Shown piece by piece: positions 13,386 to 24,623 of a stretch of DNA of 64,000 bases (position 1 is its first letter; each line of letters opens with the position of its first letter). The notes under the pieces were generated by a model. The model did no database searches, was not told the origin of the DNA, and worked only from the letters and a program-made list of their open reading frames with translations. Source of the DNA: Doris montereyensis (lineage: Eukaryota > Mollusca > Gastropoda > Nudibranchia > Dorididae). The translations under genes and the position numbers were made by a program. The stretch covers positions 1 to 64,000 of the forward strand of contig JAXRKP010000988.1 in NCBI GenBank assembly GCA_037039925.1, in the 5' to 3' direction.

Positions 13386-14129
13386 TTAATGGTTATTGTT
13401 GTATAATGAGAGCTTTTAAGACCAGGAGGGAGAAACATTAGGGGAGAAAAAGATAGAAACTGAGTGTAATATGAATTAATAATAGTCAAAAGGTTGATTG
13501 CTTGATTTTAAATGCAACTAGAGAGAGAGGGTTAAGACGATTAATGACACTCTGTTGTTTGTAGTGGACTGTTGCTCAGCAGTATTAATTACGTCATGCT
13601 ATTTGGCAATTTTTTTCTCTCTTCATGCTTTTGGTCTCAGCAGAGGAACCCTTGTCTTTCTTGTAATCAAGGTACAGCGATTTGATAGTCCTCACAATAG
13701 TCTCTTAAATTCAATTATTTATAGGGAGTGCAGATTTGAAATGAATGACAATCTTTTCTTGCTCTTTATATTTCAATGTGATCTGTATGTGTTCTTGTGA
13801 GATGTGAGTGTGTTAGTAAGAATCAGAAAAAGAGTTATGTCTTTTGGCAAAGAAATTCTTTCATTAAAGGAGCTCAAATACAGCACTGCCTTTTGTTTGT
13901 TTGTTTATATTATTACTTTGTTTTTTTATCTTTATTAAAGATAAGATGTCAGGGATTATTATCGATTATGCCCCTTGATTATCACGCACATTAGTGTATG
14001 ACACTACCTGTCTATACTCATCAAATTACTCGTTTTAAGGCCTCTAATGGATGGGTATGAAATTGCATTACAGAGAAAATGCATGTCTTTATATGTGTCG
14101 ACCGTGTCTTTACACACTGATATCATATA

Positions 14130-14636
14130 CAGTGCAATCCCCCGATAACGACATCGCTCGGGACCGAACAATCATGTCGTTATCGGGGGATGTCGTTATT
14201 CAGAATTTTTCAAAATGAAAATGGCGGCGAAAGGGGCGTTACGAGTGAGGCTAGTCAATTGGGAAGATGTGGTGGGGCCCTGAAAAGGGCCGGTGTGTTG
14301 GGGGTGGGGTTGGTAGAGCCAGCAGATGGGTTTACTAGCTGGTTGTCACGGCCTTGGTACCCTCAGAGATGGAGAAATAATCTCACACGTTGTCATTGAC
14401 CGAAAAAGAAGTGTTTTCATTTGTTAAGAATACATCTCAATTTTGTCAATATTGATCAAATTTTCATGTCAAATGTAGTGTTTACGGCTAGACTTATGTC
14501 GTTATTGGGAGGTTTCACGTCGCTATTCGGAGGTTTTTTTTACTAATATATATATAGCAAAAAAAACGGGACCAGGGATCCATGTCGCTATCGGGGGATT
14601 GTCGTTATTCGGAGATGTCGTTATCGGGGATTACTG
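14130..14636. mobile_element. non-autonomous pogo/Tigger-like TIR element
   Basis: The ends are inverted repeats: cagtgcaatcccccgataac on the left and the complement of cagtaatccccgataacg on the right. TA lies directly outside each end (14128-14129 and 14637-14638), as expected for the TA target duplication and CAG-type ends of pogo/Tigger elements. Subterminal copies of tgtcgttatcggggga add to the structure. The 507-bp body encodes no transposase. Confidence 0.85.
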
Positions 14637-14806
14637 TAGTAAAAAATCAGTCAACAGAGGAAAGCGTGTGCTTTTATGAAGTGTGCGTTTATCCAGCGAC
14701 TACCGTATTGACTTTACTTTTAAACATGAGACTTAAATATAGTCTACTTGCACATTGCATTTGTTATTTGTTCAAGATGAGCAGTGTGGTCAGTATAAAT
14801 ATAAGT

Positions 14807-15405
14807 TGGGGGACTTGGTAGTCTAGAGGCAAGCTGTCCGCCTCTCAACTCAAAGGTTGTGGGTTTATGCCCAGACAGTTGGAACATTTTCTTGAGGTTT
14901 TTTTGGAGTAAATTCTATCACACTGGTCCAGGCAGGTAGATCGACATCTAGTCCCATCGAAGATGGATGATAAAAAGGAGGTCTTGTGTGCAGATCACAA
15001 CACTTTGTATGTGAGCGGTGAGATGCAAAAGCTCTATTATAAAAAATAACTTGAGAAAATCAAGTTTGTCTTCCCTTAGTTCTAAATAAAGCCCGATCAA
15101 TTTGATGTTTGGAGCCAAATTATAAAAGGATATAGTCAGTTTTTAACAAAAATGATTTCATTATGAAGATTTCATTCAAAGTCTGAGATGGTGAAAAAAC
15201 TCACGATATGTAAAAATGGCGCATAGCAGGTTTTGCACTCACCCCCTCATATGTTAGAGATCCTTTGACTGTTTACAGGGCAGTGTGGGTAAAATAAAAA
15301 TCTCCAAAAAACTATTAAATTAAAATCTTTTTTTAAATCCTGTCAAAACCTTAAGATTGCCTTAGTTGTGGATGTGGGTAAACTTGAATCAAATCAAAAT
15401 CAGCA
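14807..15405 (+). repeat. SINE, family A, with internal insertion
   Basis: It begins gggggacttggtagtctagagg, has a decayed B box (gtgggtttatgccc), the core ggtagatcgacatctagtcc, and ends ccttagttgtggatgtgggt. About 180 bp at 15060-15240 has no counterpart in the other copies (42271, 46150, 60957). Confidence 0.8.
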
Positions 15406-15974
15406 AAAAGTGGATGTGTCCCAAAGTAGACTTTTTCAATTCAGTGACATGTGCAGTGCTTTCTCCAATCTCTCAATTTACATCAAACATTCTGACGCAA
15501 AAATGTCACTCTAAAGCACAAGCAAAGATAAATACATTATATTATATAAAATATGATTTAATAATTGATCTTTAAGACATTTAATTTCTTAAAGAATTGA
15601 TAATTTCCACATTTTTAGGAACAGTTGTCAGTCAATGACAATGCACGTTTCATTTACAATGCATGCTTTATTCATCAAACACAAGTTTTATAACACCAAT
15701 TCCAGAAGTAGAAGTTTAAAAAACTTGGAAAAATCAAATCTAGGTTTAAATGTAGGGGTATGCGCTGTACTTTCCGTATAATTTGGGAATATCTGCAAAC
15801 AGCGCATACATTTATAACAGAATCACTCGGGTGTGCAGACAACAAAAATTAAAATGATTAGGCCTAGAATTCTGACTTTCTGGTTACAAATTAGGAATAG
15901 ATTTTAGATTTTGAATGACTTTTACATGTGTGCTATTCAAAAAGAGAAATACAGGAAATGATTCCGAGCTTTTA

Positions 15975-15977
15975 ATT

Positions 15978-16009
<32 letters not shown>

Positions 16010-16060
16010 TTATAAGCACTTAATCCCAAAAAAGAGGCTCCAAGCGCTTTACAATATATT
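15975..16060 (+). repeat. (AAT)n plus 'aagcgctttacaa' short repeat, family E
   Basis: An AAT run followed by cttataagcacttaatccc and ccaagcgctttacaatat. Related pieces lie at about 23905-23990 and 45108-45165. Confidence 0.65.
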
Positions 16061-16787
16061 AAACATCCATAAATTACACATATCATGTAGTACATAGTAA
16101 AAACATTGATACAAATCATAGTCATTTATGGTTAAAAATTAGATTACATCTTAAAATATAAAGGCATTGAAACCAAAGACTAGAACTAGAATTACATGAA
16201 TTACATGACTGCAATTAAACGTATGGCATAGAACTAATTAGTTGATTTAGAAATACGTAGGCTACATTTCGTTTTAATAACCCCCCTATTTGGTTATTCA
16301 AAGTTTTTCGAATTACACAAAGATTTCACGTACAGTAGACGTCGCTGATAAGCACAGTGTTCGGCAGAAGACTGAAGCGTGCTATCGCCAAAACGTGCTT
16401 GAGGTCAAAATACGGAAAATAATTTACATTATGTTTACTTATTGTTATTCGATGGCTAATGACAAAAAAAGCATTAAACAGTTCAAATCGATAATTATCA
16501 TGTAGATGTGTGTCCTCATGACCCACCTGTCAAGTCAGGTAGAGAGAGTTTACACCTTGGCATATTGATTACATTTTGTTGTTTACAAAGTGACCAGGTA
16601 AACTCAAGGCCCGAGGCACACACCGGCAAACACACACCATCACACGTATCCAGAACCAACTAATCCAAGAGACAATTAGATTCTATGGGTTGAGCAATAA
16701 AACCATGCAAGCAGGCATTTTCTCAACATCTTGATGGTCCACATTTTGCCCTTTTATGTAATTCATTAGCCGTGCCATGAATTGGAG

Positions 16788-17840
16788 TGTGCCTAAGACC
16801 AAAGTGACAGTGTGCCTAAGACCAAAGTGACTGATTAAGACCAAAGTAACAGTGTGCCTAAGACCAAAGTAACAGTGTGCCTAAGACCAAAGTAACAGTG
16901 TGCCTAAGACCAAAGTGACAGTGTGCCTAAGACCAAAGTGACAGTGTGCCTAAGACCAAAGTGACTGTGATTAAGACCAAAGTGACTGTGATTAAGACCA
17001 AAGTAACAGTGTGCCTAAGACAAAAGTGACAGTGTGCCTAAGACCAAAGTGACTGTGATTAAGACCAAAGTAACAGTGTGCCTAAGACCAAAGTGACAGT
17101 GTGCCTAAGACCAAAGTAACAGTGTGCCTAAGACCAAAGTAACAGTGTGCCTAAGACCAAAGTAACAGTGTGCCTAAGACCAAAGTGACAGTGTGCCTAA
17201 GACCAAAGTGACTGTGATTAAGACCAAAGTGACTGTCATTAAGACCAAAGTAACAGTGTGCCTAAGACAAAAGTGACAGTGTGCCTAAGACCAAAGTGAC
17301 AGTGTGCCTAAGACCAAAGTAACAGTGTGCCTAAGACCAAAGTAACCAAAGGAACAGTGTGCCTAAGACCAAAGTGACAGTGTGCCTAAGACCAAAGTGA
17401 CAGTGTGCCTAAGACCAAAGTGACAGTGCCTAAGACCAAAGGAACAGTGTGCCTAAGACCAAAGTGACAGTGTGCCTAAGACCAAAGTGACAGTGTGCCT
17501 AAGACCAAACAACAGTGTGCCTAAGACCAAAGTAACAGTGTGCCTAAGACCAAAGTAACAGTGTGCCTAAGACCAAAGTAACCAAAGTAACAGTGTGCCT
17601 AAGACCAAAGTAACAGTGTGCCTAAGACCAAAGTAACATTATGTGCCTAGATAAAGTAACCAAAGTAACAGTATGCCTAAGTAAATCAGTTTTGCCTAAG
17701 AAAAGTTTTGATGCCTAAGACCAAAGTAACAGTGTAAAGACCAAAGTGACAGTGTTATCATTAAGGTTATGCCTAAGACCAAAGTGACAGTGTGCCTGGA
17801 CCAAAGTGACAGTGTGCCTAAGACCAAAGTGACAGTGAAG
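16788..17840. repeat. 23-bp minisatellite, about 45 copies
   Basis: The unit is gtgcctaagaccaaagtgac plus agt, with regular variants (gtgac/gtaac; gtgactgtgatt) and shortened units near the right end. It sits between APBA and PPCDC, downstream of both. Confidence 0.98.
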
Positions 17841-18069
17841 AGTGCATGTAGTTTATATTGCAACAAATCGGTAGGATTCTATGGAGTGTTCATAGACAAT
17901 TTAACCGTATTATGTTTTAAATGTATTTCCATTACCTCTGTCTTTTCTTTTGACTCTTGCAGCATTATTCTAATAAACAAGATCCTTCATTAGGAATTTC
18001 CTTAGTAAATCTTTTTTGTAAATGGAATCATCCGATTGATTCAAAAAATCAAAGCCATTATCATTCAGG

Positions 18070-18202
18070 TTATTCTTGAGCATTAGCTTGGCTGGACGTT
18101 GCTTCAAGGGATGGGGAAAGGCTTGAATTGATTGTACTTGTAGATTCTAAGGCTGTTTTTACCGATGATACCAGTGTGGCTACCTCTGCCATTCCTCCGA
18201 AA
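18070..18202 (-). CDS. PPCDC: PPCDC terminal exon
   Basis: After the strong acceptor with a long T run (gttttttttcag), the exon encodes FGGMAEVATLVSSVKTALES and a serine/threonine-rich tail, stopping at TAA (plus-strand 18070-18072). It matches the GAMAEVGTIVDKVK end of vertebrate PPCDC, with a tail about 15 residues longer. Confidence 0.9.
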
Positions 18203-21200
18203 CTGAAAAAAAACACAGGAAAAAAAATTGATAGTCTTCTTTTTGTGTGACAACAAAGCCAGCAATCAAAATATTCACACACAAGATTTTTGTTATAGCA
18301 TTTCGACCTTCTAGACACCATCAATGTGCAATCGTGTGAAACTCAATTCACAGCAATTCACCCTTTTAGACACTATCAAGGTGCAATCAAACTTTCATTG
18401 TGAAACTCAATTCACAGCAATTCATCCTTCTAGACACCATCAAGGTGCAATCAAACGTTCATTGTGAAACTCAATTCATGGGTAAGTCCAAGGTTAGTCT
18501 GTTTAAGTTTAAATATTGCACACATGTTTTAATATTTCACACATTTATTATTGATTTGGAAAGATTTCCAGAGAAATCTTCAAGCCATGACCTCTCTTCT
18601 TCAGATCGTTTGTTTGTTTCATTGAAATTTACTCCGTGCATCACATGCAGTGATCTCAGTGTAAATAAGAAGGAAAGAGCAAGGTAAACTGAAAGATAAA
18701 TAAAAGAGTGAAAGGAAATAAGAAGGACCTACCAGCAACCCACCGCCCACCCACTCTTAAGATATCTTTACCTAATACATAATACCTGTGGGCAAAACAA
18801 CTAAATAAAACCAACAATGAACAAACAAACAAAAAAAAAGAGAAAAAAATCCCAAATAACAACAATAACAAACCTTGTATAAAAAGAGAAAACAAACTGA
18901 TCTTTTCTTACCAATATCTCCACAAGCTAACTTTTGCTGACACAAGGCACCTCAGTATATCCAAAGCTTTTCAATGTGTTCACATGCTGAGAAGTGATAG
19001 GATGGTTCCACATGTGCGTGTTCATGGCGGGGGCAAGAGGAGAGGCTTCTGAACATCCCATGCTCTTATTACACAAGTCTGGCAACCACGGAAATAAAAA
19101 AAATAAAAAATTTATGCCATTGTCTGTTTTGTCCATCATTCATGATGAAATTGAAACGATAAATAACAGCTCCTTTGTAAGGACTTTCCAATGAGGTAGT
19201 AAATTTAAAAATTTATTGGAATTCACCCAATACATCATATGTGGTGATTTCAGGGTGAATTGGGATGAAATGGCCAGATGAGTGTGAGAATAAGAATGGA
19301 TGTAACATTTGCAATTGTGAAAGGCAAACTTTAAAAAGAAGAACATTTGCAATTGAGAAAGAGCAAACTTTAAAAGAGGGGTGATACAGACATTTGGGAA
19401 AACACAAAGGCAAATTGGTGAAATTTGCAATTGAGAAAACACAAAGGTAAACTTTAAAAGAGACAAGGGGTGATACAGACATTTGCAATTGAAAAACACA
19501 AAGGTAAACTTTAAAAGAGGAAAACATTTGCAAAGAAAACACAAAGGCAAACTTTAAAAAACAGACAGGCATTTGCAATTGAGAAAACACAAAGGCAAAC
19601 TTTAAAAGAGACAAGAGGTGATACAGACATTTGCAATTGGGAAAGCACAAAGGCAAACTTTAAAAGAGACAAGGGTGATACAGACATTTGCAATTGAGAA
19701 AGCACAAAAGGCAAACTTTAAAAGACACAAAGGGGTGATACATAATATGTATTCATGTATAAAGAATGAAGAGCAAAGATATAAATAATTATCTTTATTG
19801 TCCAAAGAAGGCAATTTTTTTTTTGATTTACATTTCTCATGTTACAAAAATACATTTAGCACATAAGTTTACACATGATATGTCGCTCAAAACACTGTCC
19901 ATTCACATCACCATATAACACAATCTACAATAAGAGAAAAAGTTCGTTGAAGGCCATTATGGCCCATAGAGCCTGAGTTTATTCCAGTTTCTGTCGCATG
20001 AAGCGGACAGGTAATGATAATCATCTCCTGGACATGGCACTAGTCCGATCCAGGTTTTTACTCCCAAGCCAGTGCATGTACCCATTTGCGCCTGGGTCGA
20101 GTGGGGAAAATGCGTGTTAAATGTCTTTCCCAAACGAACACAACATCGGACCTAGCTTTCCAAGGATTTGAACCCAGGATTTTATGATCCCAGGTCCAGC
20201 AGCCCAATAACCACCGACAACATACTGGTACCACAGCTGAGGACTAAACCATGTGACAGACTAGTACCATGTCCAGGAGGATGAACCCTTGTCTTTTATG
20301 CTTCATGTTATAGAAACTGGGATACGCTTCAGGTCTATGGACTGTAATAGTCTCAGAGGAATTCTTTTTTACCTTGGGTGCTTACCAGAAGATTATCCCA
20401 CAGACCACAAGCCACTTTTGCCATGGGTGCTTACCTGAAGATTATCACACAGACCACAAGCCACTTTTGCCATGGGTGCTACCAGAAGATTATCACACAG
20501 ACCACAAGCCATTTTTGCCATGGGTGCTTACCAGAAGATTATCACACAGACCACAAGCCATTTTTTTGCCATGTCACTTTTGCTTACCAGAAGATTATCA
20601 CACAGACCACAAGCCATTTTTGCCATGGGTGCTTACCAGAAGATTATCACACAGACCACAAGTCATTTTTATCAGAAGATTATCACACAGACCACAAGCC
20701 ATTTTTGCCATGGGTGCTTACCAGAAGATTATCACACAGACCACAAGCCATTTTTGCCATAGTGTTGGCATCCAGTGGAGCAATGAGAAGAATGTCTGCC
20801 CATTTGCGAAGCTCAATGTGAAGCACTGGGTCTTGAAGGCTGGACCATCTCTGTCAATGTAACAAGTTCAAGTAACTTATCAAATACCACACACATAGTT
20901 CCATGCTGATGAAATCAAATTCAAAGTCTATGATAAATTCCTTTCATCACCAAAAAATATAAAGTGATGAAGAATTGTCTCAAAAGAACATAGCTAGCCC
21001 TCATCCTTCGTTGCTCTAACTATACATGGTTCAGAATGACAATGCATCTACTTTCAACCTCCACACAAAATTGAGTAACCAATGGAGAGATTCTAATACA
21101 GTTGTTATGCTCTCCCCGATTTTAGTTATCATAATTTTATTCTGGCTGCTTTGATTTCCCTGCTCTGGATTCTTCCAATCGTTGATTTGCGGAATTCAAA

Positions 21201-22347
21201 TAAGAGGTAGCTGCAATACTTTACTTGTCACAAAGGCATGGACCAGAAGTTTGGCCGCCTCTGCATTCATAAAGTTTCTTATGTAACCAATGTTTGCCAG
21301 ATGAGTGAGTTGTCTGTTCTGACCTGGTTTTGTGACATGATTTTTCAATGTCAGAAGTTCATTAAAATTAAAGTCCCAAATGTCACACAGAAGGGGAAGG
21401 CTATATTGAAAGATTACCAACTTTGAGTTAATTTAATATCATCTCAGATCTGGTTTTCTGGTATATAATGGTTTCAACCTTGTCATCATTAGGTTTCTAA
21501 ATTGTTGGCCGTCATCCACACTTGAATACTTTGGACAAAGATTTTGATTGCTCTTTTTGTGTGTCATCCACTATAGAGTCTAGGCCATGTTGTTGAATTA
21601 TATTCACGAAAGGCAATGAGTGCAGCGAGAAGAGTATATGGCCCAGAACACATCTTTGTATTAACCACAGTATAAATATCTAATTTACAGTTAACTTAGA
21701 GGAAAGATTTAAATGGTGTATAATCTAAATTAAACTTCTGCAATTGCACAATATGCCAATGAGATATTTATAATTATATACATGTATCTATGTTTAGGTG
21801 CAAGATAAAATTAAACACAGTAGTCGCCACTAAAGTGCACGGTGGTTGGGAGCAAGTTTAAGCATGCACTTGGTGCGTGGTTGTCAGGTCACCATAATTG
21901 GTTACAGTTATGTCCCTTTTGGAGGGTTGCATCCCTTGAGTTTCTTTTTCTAGTGGTCTAGACATGTTTTTGCATTGCCCTAAATCACATCATTTAAAAA
22001 AACAAAGTGATGACGTAATTGTGACAGGTATCTCGCCTAGAACTTAGATTGATACAGATAATCAAATTAAGACAGCTAAACTTCACACCTCGATCAGGTC
22101 TCCATCAATGTCCATAGTCAACTCTTAGTCTTTCTGTGAAGGCCACCGGCCACGCCTTAACATTGTACAACTGATGTTGCCGTACAATATTATTACTACT
22201 GTACAATACACTACAGTACAACATTACATGCACGACACACAATATATGTTGTGATTGTACTGTTGTTACTAATTACGATGTAAACATTAGCAACAGTAGT
22301 ATAGCAGCTTGGCTTTATTGTAATACGATAGCACCCCCCCTCCTATC

Positions 22348-22439
<92 letters not shown>

Positions 22440-22614
22440 TGTTTGTGTGTGTGTGGTAAGAGCGACTGTACAATACACTACAGAGAGACACACAATATAG
22501 AGTACTGTTGTTACTAATTAGATGTAAACATTAGCAACAGAGAGAGCTTTATTGAGATAACTTTACCCCCCCTCCTATCTGAGAGACGAGAGAGAGAGAG
22601 AGAGAGAGAGGGAG

Positions 22615-22673
<59 letters not shown>

Positions 22674-24568
22674 GGAGAGAGAGAGAGGGAGAGAGTTATG
22701 TCATCGATTTGAAGTTAAACATCTGCGTGCCCCTTTAGTTAGAGTGAGATTCTTTCTGTTCTAATTCACATCGGCACCTTATTGTACATGGCTAGCATCC
22801 ACACATTTTGCCTTGTCCAGACTATAACTATGTGATTATTGAGGAAATATGAGTGTGCACTTGGCCGAACTGAGAGACAAGCCACTGTGCTCTCAATAAT
22901 AGGGGTTTATACAGCGAAAATTCAGTCAGAAAGAAAACACGTGTGCGTGAGTAAAGAGTGAAGAGGGCACTTGTGAGCGTGCATTTGATGGCGACTACTG
23001 TAATTAACTTACAGTCCATTCATCTTGGTTGGTATAAACTTCTACTGGTAGAGCTTGATGGTTGAAGAAGTGAAGGGCATGATCAGTTGTAATAACTCTT
23101 ATTTCTGGCTGTTGGAAGAAACAAAACAACAAAACAACCCATAAATGACAATCAAAAGCTTCCATTCTTCTACTGATAAAAACTTTGCAATAACCCATGA
23201 TAATAAATCTATTGTAATTAAAATCATGCACAATTTTTCAGCAAAGTGTGGGCTCATTCAGTGGAACAAGTTGATTTTTCTTCCTCTAAATCAAAAAAGT
23301 TGTCACTAAATACCATCATACAAAATAGAAGTATTTACATGTACAATTTACAGACAAAATATCTATTTTCATTACATTAATTAAAGAAAATATAATAAAT
23401 CAAAATACATAAATAAATCAAATAAAACAAAAATGTGTAATATTATTAGATATGTGGGTTGTTTGTAAAGATGTGATTCCTAAGCCATAACTTTAAATCA
23501 CACAAGACGCTGGGCAGAAATCACAATATTGAAATGTCTAACATCTTTCTTTCTTCCTTTATCAGTTCCATTCTACCTTCCAGTGTATGGGTTAAGATAC
23601 CAAAAAGGGGGTAGGGGCACGAGGATTCTTTAACAATGTACAGAGTTCATTGAAAATGAGGTGCCTTATAATAGCATTGCTATGTCACAGCCATACTTTT
23701 GTACAAACAAATGTAGCATGACTCAACATGAAAAGGTACTGAACTTTGATGCAATATTCCACACAGATGCAGGTTCTGGCACAATAAAAAATGTCTTTAA
23801 AATTATCATATAAAGCTTGTAATGTATGTCTCCTCTCTTTATCATGGCAGTGTGCTCTTGAGATCTTTTAGGACCCCTTGCAGTGGCTACACTGAACTTA
23901 TCATTAATAATACTATTAACAATAAAATGGACATTTATAGAGCGCAAATATTTTTGTTCGAGAAAACAAGCTCTAGGCGTTGTACATAAATCGAAGTGAC
24001 TATTCGCACAAATGACAAATACCTGAGAGAGAGAAAATGCTATTTGTCATTAGAGTCGGCTGTCAAGTTGCCGCATGTGAAGTCCCGTGGTCGACCCAGA
24101 AAACGGCAGCTTCACGTTGAAGTTAAATCGGCGGCACAAAAGTATCTAATTAATAGGAATGTGTGTCATGAATGTGGAATGGAAGAGGCTGATAAGAGTG
24201 TGTGTGTGTGGGTCTAAAAGAAAAAATGATAGAGAATGAATGAAAGGAAGTATCAATCAAGACAAAAATTTACACTGAAGGTGAGAAATGTATATAAATT
24301 ACAACTGTATCAATGCAATAAGGGAACAGAGTAAACAACTTTTCTGAAATTTCAAAAAATGCCAGTTAGCACTAGCTGATGCTTTCCAAGTTATCGAAGT
24401 CTTAAGTGAAGTCTTAAGTCTAATTGTCTATCATTTCTTCTTTCTAGACCCAGTGAGATATAGATCTAGTCTTATAGTTATCCTATTTTCTCGTTCTTGT
24501 TTCCCATACTCACACCTCTCTCTCTCTCCCTTTCTTTCTCTGCCTTTTTTCCCCCCTGCCTTTTTCTA

Positions 24569-24623
<55 letters not shown>

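Larger units (their letters stand above)
21818..23000. mobile_element. TIR element in a PPCDC intron
   Basis: The left end is cagtagtcgccactaaagtg. The right end read in reverse is cagtagtcgccatcaaatgc. TA follows the right end; the left flank reads ca, so the target duplication is decayed. The interior holds a duplicated block and (AT)n/(GA)n tracts. A relative with cagtagtctccgccaaaatg ends is at 42688-43418. No transposase is seen. Confidence 0.8.

Noticed and set aside
18912..19078. PPCDC as a pseudogene because of three frame breaks
   Set aside because: Splice sites, motifs and other exons are intact, and the neighbouring NBAS shows the same kind of one-base deficits, so sequence error is the simpler explanation.
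20374..20862. Plus-strand frame of 162 residues with a repeated peptide
   Set aside because: It is the reverse-strand shadow of the PPCDC exon-end minisatellite; the 49-bp period makes three frames look open at once.
23996..24217. 73-residue frame with an AT-hook-like RGRPRKRQ
   Set aside because: One short motif in a PPCDC intron beside a dispersed repeat, no splice sites or further similarity recognised; could be a transposon relic.
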